NCBI RefSeq assembly: GCF_012932215.1
Contig: NZ_CP048788.1
Location: 62,001 to 126,000, forward strand
Origin: Roseobacter ponti
GTDB lineage: Bacteria > Pseudomonadota > Alphaproteobacteria > Rhodobacterales > Rhodobacteraceae
Length of the DNA: 64,000 nt
Reading direction: 5' to 3'
In this document: piece by piece, positions 45,864 through 54,025 of the stretch
Layout of the letters: every line of letters starts with the position of its first letter
Position numbering within the stretch: the stretch's first letter is position 1
Notes under the pieces: model-generated
What the model was told of the DNA's origin: nothing
The model's database searches: none
The model's input: the letters and a program-made list of their open reading frames with translations, nothing else
Program-made: the position numbers and the translations under genes

Positions 45864-47692
45864 ACATCAGCGACCGGATCGACGCATTCCGCCCGGCAGA
45901 GGGGCCGCCGCCCGAAAGCCTCGGCGCGTTCATGCGCTGGTGTCTGTCCGGGGCCTGGCCCGCGCTCTGGCTGGCGGCGTTCTTTTCGGCCGCCGCAGGT
46001 GCAATGGAGGCGGGCACCGCGCTGATCCTCGGCATGGTCATTGATGCGACGGCGGCGAGCGGTCCCGAGGCGTTCTTTTCAGGCCCCAATCTGGCGGTTC
46101 TCGCGGGGGCCGTGGCATTTTTCCTGATCGCGCGGCCGCTCCTCTTCGGGTTGTCGGCCTCGGCGAACGCGATTGTCGTGCAGCCCAATGTGAACCCGCT
46201 TGTGCTCTCGCGTCTGCACCGCTGGACGCTGGGCCAGACCGTCGGGTTTTTCGACGATGATTTCGCCGGCCGCATTGCGCAGAAACAGATGCAGACGGCG
46301 CGGGCGGTCACCGATGTGGTCTCTGAACTGATCAACGTTGTGGCCTTTGCACTGGCCTCGCTTCTGGGGTCGATCGTCCTGCTGCTGGCCATCGACTGGC
46401 GCGTGGCGCTGGGGTTCGGTGTCTGGCTCATCGCCTATTTCGCCATGATCCGCTGGTTTCTGCCAAAGATCAGGGCGCGGTCTGCGGGGCGTGCGGGCGC
46501 ACGGGCGATGGTGTCGGGGCAGGTGGTTGACACGATCACCAATATCAAAACCGTCAGGCTATTTGCCCATGACGATCACGAGGATCGCGCGGCCCTTGGT
46601 GCGATGAAGTCGTTCCGGGCGCGGGCGCTGGAGTTCGGGTATCTTGCGGCGGGCTTCCGCTTTGCGCTGATGTCGCTGGCGGGTCTTTTGCCGGTCATCC
46701 TGCTTGGAGGCACCGTTCTGCTCTGGCAGGGGGGGCAGGCCACGCAGGGAGATATCGTCGCCGCCGGTGCCATCGCGATCCGCATCGCGCAGATGACCGG
46801 CTGGGTCAGTTTCACGCTGATGCAGATCTACGCCAATATTGGCGAGATCGAGGATGGTGTGCGCACACTCACCCCGCGCAACCGGCTGGAAGACGCGCCC
46901 GATGCACGGGATCTGACGGTGACTGAGGGCCGGATCGTTCTGCAGGATATCGGCTTTGCTTACGGGCGGGATAAAGGCGGGGTTCAGGACATCTCGATCG
47001 AAATCCGTCCGGGCGAAAAACTGGGGATCGTGGGTGCCTCGGGTGCCGGCAAATCGACGCTCGTTTCCCTGCTTTTGCGTCTCTATGAACCGGAAGAGGG
47101 TCACATTGAGATAGACGGACAGGACATCTCGCAGGTCACGCAGGCGAGCCTGCGCCGCAATATCGGCATGGTGACCCAGGAGACGGCGATGTTTAACCGC
47201 TCGGCGCGCGACAACATCGGGTACGGCAATCCGGGTGCGACGGATGAGGACGTGATGGCAGCCGCGCGCAAGGCCGAAGCGCATGAGTTCATTCCCGATC
47301 TCCAGGATCACAAGGGTCGCACCGGCTATGACGCGCATCTGGGCGAGCGCGGGGTGAAGCTTTCTGGCGGGCAGCGGCAGCGGATCGCACTTGCCCGCGC
47401 CATTCTGAAAGATGCGCCGGTTCTGGTGCTTGATGAGGCCACCAGCGCGCTCGACAGCGAAGTCGAGGCTTCCATCCAGACCGCGCTCGAACGGGTGATG
47501 GAAGGTAAAACCGTGCTGGCCATTGCGCACCGGCTTTCTACGCTGACGGAGATGGACCGGATTGTTGTTATGGACGCAGGCCGGATCGTTGAAGATGGCA
47601 GTCACAGTGAATTGCTGGCGCGCGGCGGGCTTTACGCACAGTACTGGAATCTTCAGTCCGGCGGGTTTATCCGGACAGAGGCAGCAGAATAG
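45860..47692 (+). CDS. ABC exporter half-transporter, second of a pair
   Basis: 610-residue half-transporter paralogous to the preceding gene: membrane domain (about 25-330) with its own FDDDFAGRIAQKQMQ loop matching the first protein's FENDFAGRIANRIMQ, then Walker A GASGAGKST (about 392-400), LSGGQRQR and VLVLDEATSALD. The start is GTG at 45860, in a 4-nt overlap with the first gene. The close similarity shows a tandem duplication and suggests the products work as a heterodimer. Both ATPase sites look intact, with Glu after Walker B in each, so neither is visibly degenerate. Confidence 0.9.
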   Translation: MNISDRIDAFRPAEGPPPESLGAFMRWCLSGAWPALWLAAFFSAAAGAMEAGTALILGMVIDATAASGPEAFFSGPNLAVLAGAVAFFLIARPLLFGLSASANAIVVQPNVNPLVLSRLHRWTLGQTVGFFDDDFAGRIAQKQMQTARAVTDVVSELINVVAFALASLLGSIVLLLAIDWRVALGFGVWLIAYFAMIRWFLPKIRARSAGRAGARAMVSGQVVDTITNIKTVRLFAHDDHEDRAALGAMKSFRARALEFGYLAAGFRFALMSLAGLLPVILLGGTVLLWQGGQATQGDIVAAGAIAIRIAQMTGWVSFTLMQIYANIGEIEDGVRTLTPRNRLEDAPDARDLTVTEGRIVLQDIGFAYGRDKGGVQDISIEIRPGEKLGIVGASGAGKSTLVSLLLRLYEPEEGHIEIDGQDISQVTQASLRRNIGMVTQETAMFNRSARDNIGYGNPGATDEDVMAAARKAEAHEFIPDLQDHKGRTGYDAHLGERGVKLSGGQRQRIALARAILKDAPVLVLDEATSALDSEVEASIQTALERVMEGKTVLAIAHRLSTLTEMDRIVVMDAGRIVEDGSHSELLARGGLYAQYWNLQSGGFIRTEAAE

Positions 47693-47711
47693 TTTTCCGC
47701 AGGACGGGTAT

Positions 47712-48941
47712 ATGACCGGGTACAGAATTTCGCGGCTGGGGCTGCAGGGCGATGGCGTGGCCGGGGGGCCGGTCTTCATCCCGCTGACGCTGCCGGGCGA
47801 AGAGGTCGAGGCAGAGGTCATCGACGGACGTGCGCGGGATGTGAAAATCATCACGCCCTCGGACCGGCGGGTCGCAGCGCCCTGTGCGCATTTCCGCTCC
47901 TGTGGTGGCTGTCAGCTGCAACATGCTGACGATGATTTCGTTGCTTCGTGGAAAACGGATGTGGTGCGCAATGCGCTGAAAGCCCACGGAACAGAGGCTG
48001 TTCTGCGCCCCATCCTGACCTCTCCTGCGGGGTCGCGCCGGCGTGCCGGTTTTGCTGCGCGCCGGACGAAAAAAGGTGCTATGGCAGGCTTTCACGGGCG
48101 CGCGTCAGATACGATTATCGAGATACCCGGCTGTTTGTTGCTGGCACCGGACGTGCTCGCCGGGCGCGAGGTTGCCGAGGCGCTGGCGCTGGTGGGTGCC
48201 AGCCGGAAGACAGCATTGTCGGTGATGGTGACCGGTGCGGAAAACGGGCTTGATGTTGCGGTGAGCCATGGCAAACCGCTCGACGGGCCGCTGCGCCAGC
48301 AGCTGGCGGCGATCTGTGAGAGCAAGAAGCTTGCACGGCTCACCTGGGAGGATGAGGTGGTCGCGATGCGGGAACCCCCGGTGCACAGCATCGGTGCAGC
48401 ACAGGTGTCCCCGCCGCCGGGCGCCTTTCTGCAGGCCACACTGCACGGGCAGCAGGTGCTGACGGATGCTGTGCTGGAAGTCACGAGAGGGGCCCGCCGT
48501 GTTATCGATCTCTTTGCCGGCTGCGGGACCTTTTCGCTGCCGCTTGCACAGCATGCCGAAGTCCACGCAGTCGAGGGCGAGGCTGCCATGCTTGCCTCTC
48601 TTGATGGCGGCTGGCGGCACGCAAAGGGGCTGAAAGCCATCACAACAGAAACGCGGGATCTTTTCCGCCGCCCGCTGATGCCCGATGAGTTGCGCAGAAC
48701 CGGGGCGGTTGTTCTTGATCCGCCGCGCGCCGGGGCCGAAGCACAGATTGCTGAGCTGATTAAGTCGGATGTCGCAAAAGTCGCTTATGTCTCCTGCAAC
48801 CCGGTGACGTTTGCGCGCGATGCGGCGGTGCTCGTCGCGGCGGGCTGGTCGGCGGACTGGGTGCAGGTTGTCGATCAGTTCCGCTGGTCCAGCCATGTTG
48901 AGCTTGCGGGCAGCTTTACGGCCCCCCATATGCAGGGCTGA
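47712..48941 (+). CDS. TrmA/RlmD-family RNA (uracil-5-)-methyltransferase
   Basis: 409-residue methyltransferase. It has an N-terminal TRAM-like part, a 4Fe-4S-type cysteine set (C58, C64, C67 in CAHFRSCGGCQLQH, and a later Cys near residue 140 in EIPGCLLL), the SAM motif DLFAGCGTFSLPLA (about 265-278) and the catalytic VSCNPVTFARD (about 362-372). This is the RlmD/RlmCD pattern: m5U in 23S rRNA. Which uridine is modified cannot be read from sequence. The ATG at 47712 gives the family start; the longer frame back to 47562 overlaps the ABC gene and is not needed. Confidence 0.88.
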   Translation: MTGYRISRLGLQGDGVAGGPVFIPLTLPGEEVEAEVIDGRARDVKIITPSDRRVAAPCAHFRSCGGCQLQHADDDFVASWKTDVVRNALKAHGTEAVLRPILTSPAGSRRRAGFAARRTKKGAMAGFHGRASDTIIEIPGCLLLAPDVLAGREVAEALALVGASRKTALSVMVTGAENGLDVAVSHGKPLDGPLRQQLAAICESKKLARLTWEDEVVAMREPPVHSIGAAQVSPPPGAFLQATLHGQQVLTDAVLEVTRGARRVIDLFAGCGTFSLPLAQHAEVHAVEGEAAMLASLDGGWRHAKGLKAITTETRDLFRRPLMPDELRRTGAVVLDPPRAGAEAQIAELIKSDVAKVAYVSCNPVTFARDAAVLVAAGWSADWVQVVDQFRWSSHVELAGSFTAPHMQG

Positions 48942-48961
48942 CCTCAGACAGGGAGACTATG

Positions 48962-49741
48962 ATGAATTTCCGGCAGCGACTGGACGACTGGCTGAGCCAG
49001 ACCTGGGTCACCAATCTCGTCGTTGCGGTCATTCTGATCAATGCCGTGGTGCTGGGCATGGAGACATCACAGGCGCTGATGGCCGAGGCCGGGCCGCTCA
49101 TCCTGGCACTGGATCAGGCCTGTCTTGCGTTCTTTGTCGTTGAAATCGCTTTGAAAATCATTGCCCGGGGATGGCGGTTTTTCAAAAGCGGCTGGAATGT
49201 TTTTGATCTGCTGATCGTCGGGGCTGCTCTGGCGCCGGCGTCACAGGGGCTGTCGGTGCTGCGGGCGCTGCGGATCCTGCGGGTGCTGCGCGTCATTTCG
49301 GTGGCCCCAAGGCTGCGACGTGTGGTCGAAGGCTTTATTACGGCGCTGCCCGGCATGGGCAGTGTGTTTCTGCTCATGGCGATCATTTTCTACATCGGAG
49401 CGGTGATGGCCACCAAGCTCTTCGGATCAAGTTTCCCCGACTGGTTCGGCTCGCTGCCGCAGAGCGGATACACGCTTTTCCAGATCATGACCCTTGAGAG
49501 CTGGTCCATGGGCATCGTGCGCCCGGTGATGGAGGTTTATCCCTATGCCTGGGCGTTTTTCGTGCCCTTTATTATGGTCACGACCTTCGCGGTGGTGAAC
49601 CTGCTGGTCGGTCTGATCGTCAATTCAATGCAGGATGCGCATCACGAAGAGGCAGGCGCGGTCACCGATGCCTATCGCGATGAGGTGCTGCACCGGCTGA
49701 TCGCAATTGAGGAAAGGCTGGATAAAAAACCGCCGGTCTGA
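48962..49741 (+). CDS. Bacterial voltage-gated sodium channel (NaChBac/NavMs type)
   Basis: 259-residue six-helix ion channel. The S4 voltage sensor LRALRILRVLRVISVAPRLR (about 97-118) has arginines at three-residue intervals. The selectivity filter TLESWSM is at about residues 177-183, with the ion-coordinating Glu179; the same filter is known from NavMs, and NavSp is a described channel from a roseobacter. The pore helix S6 (FFVPFIMVTTFAVVNLLVGLIV core NLLVGLIV) is followed by a short coiled coil (VLHRLIAIEERLDKK). Such channels form homotetramers. ATG at 48959 or 48962; GGGAG (48951-48955) fits the second better. Likely sodium-linked motility or osmotic physiology in a marine cell. Confidence 0.93.
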   Translation: MNFRQRLDDWLSQTWVTNLVVAVILINAVVLGMETSQALMAEAGPLILALDQACLAFFVVEIALKIIARGWRFFKSGWNVFDLLIVGAALAPASQGLSVLRALRILRVLRVISVAPRLRRVVEGFITALPGMGSVFLLMAIIFYIGAVMATKLFGSSFPDWFGSLPQSGYTLFQIMTLESWSMGIVRPVMEVYPYAWAFFVPFIMVTTFAVVNLLVGLIVNSMQDAHHEEAGAVTDAYRDEVLHRLIAIEERLDKKPPV

Positions 49742-49759
49742 CGAAAAAGTGAAGTTTGA

Positions 49760-49789
49760 TTAACCGGTTTCTCATGCTATCGGTAGAAT
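49760..49789 (+). promoter_or_regulatory. Possible promoter of the L,D-transpeptidase gene
   Basis: TTAACC (49760-49765), 18 nt, TAGAAT (49784-49789, 5/6), about 55 nt before the ATG at 49845. AT-rich DNA follows (TATAAATAATCG). Confidence 0.4.
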
Positions 49790-49844
49790 ATAAATAATCG
49801 AGAGCAGTACGCCGCAAAGGCGAAAAACACGGGACAGCAGAAAA

Positions 49845-50342
49845 ATGCGTCGCAGAGATATGTTACTCGGCACCGCAGCGACATTTTCGCTCGGGGCCTG
49901 TGCAGATTCAAAATTCCGCCGGTACACAGGACCGGAAGTCACCATGGTTTACGTCAACAAGAGCGCGCGTCGGATGCATCTTCTGCATCATGATACCGCG
50001 CTCAGCAGTTATGACATCCACCTTGGTTTCGCCCCTGAGGGCCACAAGCAATTCGAGGGTGACGGTAAAACGCCCGAGGGCACTTACCGGATCGACCGGC
50101 GCAATCCGAACAGCGATTTCCACCTGTCGCTGGGGATTTCATATCCTAACGTCAACGACGTGCAGGTTGCCCGCGCGATGGATAAATCACCGGGCGGTGA
50201 TATTTTCATCCACGGACAGCGGCATCCCCGCAAGCCTGACGGCAAAGACTGGACATGGGGCTGCATCGCCGTGACCAATGACGAGATCGAAGAGATCTAC
50301 GCCATGGTTGCCGATGAAACGCTGATTGTTCTGAGCGCCTGA
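49845..50342 (+). CDS. L,D-transpeptidase (YkuD) lipoprotein
   Basis: 165-residue exported protein with a lipoprotein-type signal: RRRDMLLGTAATFSLGAC ends in a lipobox (SLGAC), so Cys19 is probably acylated. The YkuD domain shows the active-site region IFIHGQRHP and WTWGCIAVTNDEI, with the nucleophile Cys at about residue 140 and the upstream His. The enzyme would crosslink peptidoglycan peptides via meso-diaminopimelate or attach proteins to the wall. It lies with a second YkuD gene and a CAP lipoprotein gene in 1.8 kb. Confidence 0.87.
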   Translation: MRRRDMLLGTAATFSLGACADSKFRRYTGPEVTMVYVNKSARRMHLLHHDTALSSYDIHLGFAPEGHKQFEGDGKTPEGTYRIDRRNPNSDFHLSLGISYPNVNDVQVARAMDKSPGGDIFIHGQRHPRKPDGKDWTWGCIAVTNDEIEEIYAMVADETLIVLSA

Positions 50343-50344
50343 GA

Positions 50345-50893
50345 TCAGAACGCGTTGCGCGAGACCTGCGGGGCAAAGACATCGGCGCCCATGATCAGGG
50401 TCCACCAGATTTTGCCGTTGGACTCCTGAAACCAGGCGAACCCCATTTTATTCGCACGCGGCGACAGGATCACCCGGCGGGTGTCTTCCTGGTCCATCCA
50501 GGCGGCAAGGGTTTCAAGCTCGGTCTCATAGGTCTCTGAGATTGTCTCTCCCACGAGGTTACCCGGAAAGCCCACGCGCCGGATCCGGTCAATCGGGGAG
50601 GATCCGTCAGATCCGAAATGCCAGGGTCGGTTCTGATTGGACATATCGCGCGAATGGGTCGCCGCTGCGGCATTCAGCTGTGAATCAAGCTCAACCGGAG
50701 GGCGCGATGACGCGGCCCGCAGCGCATTTACAGCATCCAGTATGCGGAACTGTATTTTGGACGTGTCGGAATTTTTGATCCGATAGAGCTGCGGCAGCGG
50801 TTTACCGTCTGAGCCCAGACGGTTTGCGGTTGGCGCGCCACAGGCGACAAGCAGGGTACTGAGTACCAGTAAAATTGTTGTAAGACGGATCAT
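50345..50893 (-). CDS. CAP/SCP-domain lipoprotein
   Basis: 182-residue protein with a lipobox-type signal (LVLSTLLVACGAP, Cys18) and a CAP/SCP (PR-1-like) domain: NALRAASSRPPVELDSQLNAAA, then ATHSRDMSNQN (His) and ETISETYETELETLAAWM, ending with the GFAWFQES strand. Bacterial CAP proteins are secreted; functions are mostly unknown. The minus-strand stop is 2 nt from the convergent YkuD gene, so it is between two L,D-transpeptidase genes. Confidence 0.82.
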   Translation of the reverse strand: MIRLTTILLVLSTLLVACGAPTANRLGSDGKPLPQLYRIKNSDTSKIQFRILDAVNALRAASSRPPVELDSQLNAAAATHSRDMSNQNRPWHFGSDGSSPIDRIRRVGFPGNLVGETISETYETELETLAAWMDQEDTRRVILSPRANKMGFAWFQESNGKIWWTLIMGADVFAPQVSRNAF

Positions 50894-51052
50894 GGCACAC
50901 TCCTGCTAAGCCGTTGCAGCACATAGCCTGCCGTGCGTGGTAATTCAAACTCACTTTAGCGTATTGCCGCCTGATGACATCTCTTTGATTTGCGACTGAT
51001 GCTCTTACGCAATAATGTCGCCGCTGAATCTTATTTTGCCTGGAGGCATCTC

Positions 51053-51661
51053 ATGTCTGATAAAAAGACGTTTCATCAAAGCCGCCGGTCTTTTCTGGCC
51101 GGGTCTGCAGCGATGCTTGCAACCCCTGCGATCGCCCAGGATCCGGGGTCTGTAAACTCCACGACCACAACCATTGGTGAGCGTGATCTGACAGAAACTG
51201 TACGCCGTAATGTGTCGAGCTTTCGGACGCTCGACTGGCAGCCGTATTTCTCGAATCTCAACAATGGTGCGATTCTCGTCGATATCGACAGCCGCGCCCT
51301 GCATTACTGGGAAGAAGGCGGATTTTATAAACTTTATCCGTCCAGCGTTCCGCTTTCTGAGGAGCTGACCCGCCGCGGCCGCACCAAAGTGACCCGCAAA
51401 GTCGAAGGGCCAAGCTGGCGTCCGACGCCCTCCATGCTGGAGCGTAACCCCGAATGGCCGGAATATATCGGCCCGGGTCCGGACAACCCGCTGGGTACAC
51501 ACGCGCTCTATCTCAGCTGGACCTACTACCGGATCCACGGGACCCACGACACACGCAAAATCGGGCGTCAGTCGTCCAACGGCTGCATCGGTCTTTACAA
51601 CGAACATATCTCCGAACTTTTCAGCTATGCACAGGTCGGTACACAGGTGTTGCTAATTTGA
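51053..51661 (+). CDS. L,D-transpeptidase (YkuD), second
   Basis: 202-residue exported protein. The signal has a twin-arginine-like start (SRRSFLAGSAAMLATPAIAQ) without a lipobox. The YkuD domain contains the family ending RIHGTHDTRKIGRQSSNGCIGLYN; the nucleophile Cys lies in SSNGCIGL. It is longer than the 49845 protein and has a different N-terminal spacer, so the two are not simple duplicates. TGGAGG (about 51041) precedes the ATG at 51053. Intergenic DNA at 50894-51052 shows no obvious promoter. Confidence 0.88.
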   Translation: MSDKKTFHQSRRSFLAGSAAMLATPAIAQDPGSVNSTTTTIGERDLTETVRRNVSSFRTLDWQPYFSNLNNGAILVDIDSRALHYWEEGGFYKLYPSSVPLSEELTRRGRTKVTRKVEGPSWRPTPSMLERNPEWPEYIGPGPDNPLGTHALYLSWTYYRIHGTHDTRKIGRQSSNGCIGLYNEHISELFSYAQVGTQVLLI

Positions 51662-51702
51662 CGACATGGTGCCGTTTTTGCGGAATAAAATCCGAATCCG
51701 GT

Positions 51703-51732
51703 TTGCAAACGTGCTGCTATGCTGTTTAGAAA
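51703..51732 (+). promoter_or_regulatory. Weak promoter candidate for the small membrane protein gene
   Basis: TTGCAA (51703-51708), 18 nt, TAGAAA (51727-51732). About 70 nt of leader would precede the ATG at 51802. Confidence 0.3.
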
Positions 51733-51801
51733 TGAACCACGAGGTAAGTCTTGGGCGCGTGCTATCGCGGTGCGAAGCACGCCTTTTCTGGAGGTTATGA
51801 T

Positions 51802-51975
51802 ATGAAAAAACTCGTTCTCGCAGCTGCACTGACAGCCGCAGCATCGACAGCTTTTGCAGGTTCGCTTGAAGAGCCCGTCGTTGAAGCGCCTGTCGTCGTA
51901 GAAGAAGCAAACGGTTCGTCTGTAGGTATCCTGCTGCCGATCATTCTTCTCGCGATCGTTGCTGCTGCGCTGTAA
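51802..51975 (+). CDS. Small signal-peptide plus single-TM protein
   Basis: 57-residue product: signal peptide KKLVLAAALTAAASTAFAG, a short acidic, Val/Pro-rich linker (EEPVVEAPVVVEEA), and a C-terminal hydrophobic helix (VGILLPIILLAIVAAAL). GGAGG (51790-51794) is at good spacing (7 nt) from the ATG, and a strong terminator follows at once, so this is a genuine monocistronic gene despite its size. Similar small proteins occur widely in Rhodobacteraceae, often near ferrochelatase; the function is unknown. Confidence 0.8.
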   Translation: MKKLVLAAALTAAASTAFAGSLEEPVVEAPVVVEEANGSSVGILLPIILLAIVAAAL

Positions 51976-51995
51976 TCTTTACAGCGACGCAAATT

Positions 51996-52026
51996 AAAAA
52001 GGCGGCGCTGATGTGCCGCCTTTTTT
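51996..52026 (+). terminator. Rho-independent terminator after the small membrane protein gene
   Basis: AAAAAGGCGGC (51996-52006) pairs with GCCGCCTTTTT around an 8-nt loop, with T-run TTTTTT at 52021-52026. The A-rich left arm also gives a T-run on the minus strand, so it can terminate hemH transcripts too. Confidence 0.92.
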
Positions 52027-52063
52027 ACGTCTGATGGTCAGAAACTGACGCGCTGAGATCGAA

Positions 52064-53134
52064 TCAACCGATCCAGCCTTTCAGGTTATCGCTGATCACA
52101 TTCGACAAAGCTTCAATATGAGCGTCATTGTCATTCAGGCAGGGAATATAGGTGAAATGCTCACCGCCCGCCTCTTCAAAGCTCTCTTTGATCTCTTCGT
52201 TAATCTCTTCAAGTGTCTCGATGCAGTCTGCGGAAAACGCCGGTGCGCAGACGGCGATGTTCTTTTTGCCGGCTTCTGCCAGGCGCGCGACTTCCTCGAC
52301 GGTATAGGGCTGCAGCCACTCTTCAGGGCCGAACTTTGACTGGAATGTCGTGGTGATCTCGGTGTCATCCCAGCCGAGGCGCTCTTTCAGCAGCCGCGTC
52401 GTTTTCTGGCACTGGCAGTGATAGGGATCACCTTCCATCAGATAGCGGATCGGCACACCGTGATAGGAGCAGACAAGAATATCCGGCTTTTTTTCGAGCC
52501 CGGCATAGGCGGTTTCAATCGATTGCGCGAGCGCCTCAATATAATCGGGCCGGTCGAAATAAGGCTCAACGGTCCGTGTTACGGGCTGCCACTTCTCATA
52601 GGTCAGCGCGCGGAAAAACTCGTCATTTGCGGTGGCTGAGGTGGCGCCCGCGTAATGGGGATAAAGCGGGAAAAACAGAATCTTACGGCACCCTGCCGCT
52701 GTCATCTCGGCCACTTTTGACCGGGTCGACGGGTTGCCATAGCGCATGCAGAAATCGACCATCACCTCGTCGCCATAGCGTTCCTGCATGGTTTCTGCGA
52801 CCCGCGCTGTCTGTGCCTTTGTGATTGTCATCAGGGGGCTTTCGCCCTCGTCCTCATTCCAGATCGATTTGTAAGCCGCGCCGCTGGAAAACGGACGTTT
52901 GCTGAGGATGATCAGTTGCAGCAGCGGTTGCCAGATCCAGGGGCTGTAATCGATCACCCGCCGGTCCGACAGAAACTCGTTCAGATAGCGGCGCATGGAC
53001 CAGTAATCGTAGTTGTCCGGCGTGCCGAGGTTGGCAAGCAGGATGCCGGTTCTTGGCCGGGCGACTTCGGGATGGTCTGCCGCAGCACTTGCGGGGCGCA
53101 CCATCACCGGTGTTGTGGAGCTGCTGTCCAACAT
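52064..53134 (-). CDS. hemH: Ferrochelatase
   Basis: Inserts Fe2+ into protoporphyrin IX, the last step of haem synthesis (HemJ is encoded at 15.8 kb). The 356-residue product has TGILLANLGTPDN, RRYLNEFLSD, ILFFPLYPHYAGAT, the catalytic His in VCSYHGVPIRY and the C-terminal CAPAFSADCIETLEEI, holding the conserved Asp/Glu. The ATG at 53134 is chosen: GAGG lies 8 nt upstream. A TTG at 53194 would extend it by 20 residues and overlap the upstream gene by 4 nt. Convergent with the small TM protein gene. Confidence 0.94.
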   Translation of the reverse strand: MLDSSSTTPVMVRPASAAADHPEVARPRTGILLANLGTPDNYDYWSMRRYLNEFLSDRRVIDYSPWIWQPLLQLIILSKRPFSSGAAYKSIWNEDEGESPLMTITKAQTARVAETMQERYGDEVMVDFCMRYGNPSTRSKVAEMTAAGCRKILFFPLYPHYAGATSATANDEFFRALTYEKWQPVTRTVEPYFDRPDYIEALAQSIETAYAGLEKKPDILVCSYHGVPIRYLMEGDPYHCQCQKTTRLLKERLGWDDTEITTTFQSKFGPEEWLQPYTVEEVARLAEAGKKNIAVCAPAFSADCIETLEEINEEIKESFEEAGGEHFTYIPCLNDNDAHIEALSNVISDNLKGWIG

Positions 53135-53190
53135 GGGAATGACCTCAGTATTCGCGATATCCCGCTGAGATAGACGGTTTTCAGCGGGGG

Positions 53191-54009
53191 TCAATCAGGC
53201 AAACGGGTTTCCGGCACGCGCAGGGCATCCGCCAGCCGCTCTTTTGCGGAGCCGGGACGCAGTGGTTTCTGCTGGCTGTCGTCAGGTGCCCAGCCCGTCA
53301 GAAAGACCATCTCAAAGGTCGCGGTGACCTTTTCGGCGGGGGTTGCAAAGTGCTGGTGGTAAAGGTCTGCGGTCCGGTCAAAGAGTGCGCGGGGCGCTGT
53401 GTTGCGCGGCCTGGCGGCGAGCGCGCTGGTCTCGCCCATGGCCCGCAGGTCGTGCATCAGATGCCGGGCGTCGCGGTATTCGGCCTTCATCGGCAGACTG
53501 TCGGCCACCGGCAGGGCAAGGCCGGCGCGCTGCAGGAGTGCGCCAAGATCGCGGATCTCTCCCATCGGTGCGATTCGCGGCGACAGACCGCCGGTCAGGG
53601 CAATTTCCGCCTCGCCGAGGCAGCGGCGCAGCTCATCTAGGGTCTGGCCACCCAGTGCCACCGCAATCAGCATCCCGTCGGGGCGCAGTGCCCGGCGACA
53701 CTGAATAAGCTGCCCGACGGGGTCGTTGGCCCAGTGCAGCGACATCGAATGTATAACCAGATCAAAGGCTTTCTCATCCAGGGGCAGCGTTTCATCATCG
53801 GCGCAGATTGTCGCCTCCGGCAGCCGTTCTCTCCAGATGCCCTCGAAGGGCGTCACGACAGCAATCCTGGTAAACGCCCTGTTAACCATTTCCAGGCGAT
53901 CCTGAATTTCGTCTGCTGCCTGAACCTGCAAAAAAAGATCTCTGATGCGCGCGCGTGCGCGATGCATCTGCAACGCTCTGGTGTCAGTCAGTATTTTTGG
54001 TGCGGTCAT
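53191..54009 (-). CDS. SAM-dependent methyltransferase, NDUFAF5/BioC-like
   Basis: 272-residue class I methyltransferase. The N-terminal region ILTDTRALQMHRARARIRD and the following MSLHWANDPVGQLIQCRRAL signature (after DLVIHS) resemble the NDUFAF5/BioC-like clade; in mitochondria NDUFAF5 acts in complex I assembly. The SAM-binding glycine motif is weak: the expected GxGxG is not evident, only VTPFEGIW. Its role here is uncertain. The ATG at 54009 overlaps the opposite-strand ATG of the comF frame (CATG), so the divergent promoters must lie inside the genes. Confidence 0.78.
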   Translation of the reverse strand: MTAPKILTDTRALQMHRARARIRDLFLQVQAADEIQDRLEMVNRAFTRIAVVTPFEGIWRERLPEATICADDETLPLDEKAFDLVIHSMSLHWANDPVGQLIQCRRALRPDGMLIAVALGGQTLDELRRCLGEAEIALTGGLSPRIAPMGEIRDLGALLQRAGLALPVADSLPMKAEYRDARHLMHDLRAMGETSALAARPRNTAPRALFDRTADLYHQHFATPAEKVTATFEMVFLTGWAPDDSQQKPLRPGSAKERLADALRVPETRLPD

Positions 54010-54025
54010 GGCGGAGAGATATAGG

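Noticed and set aside
46559-47854. 431-codon open frame on the minus strand
   Set aside because: Antisense to the second ABC half-transporter; composition follows the sense gene.
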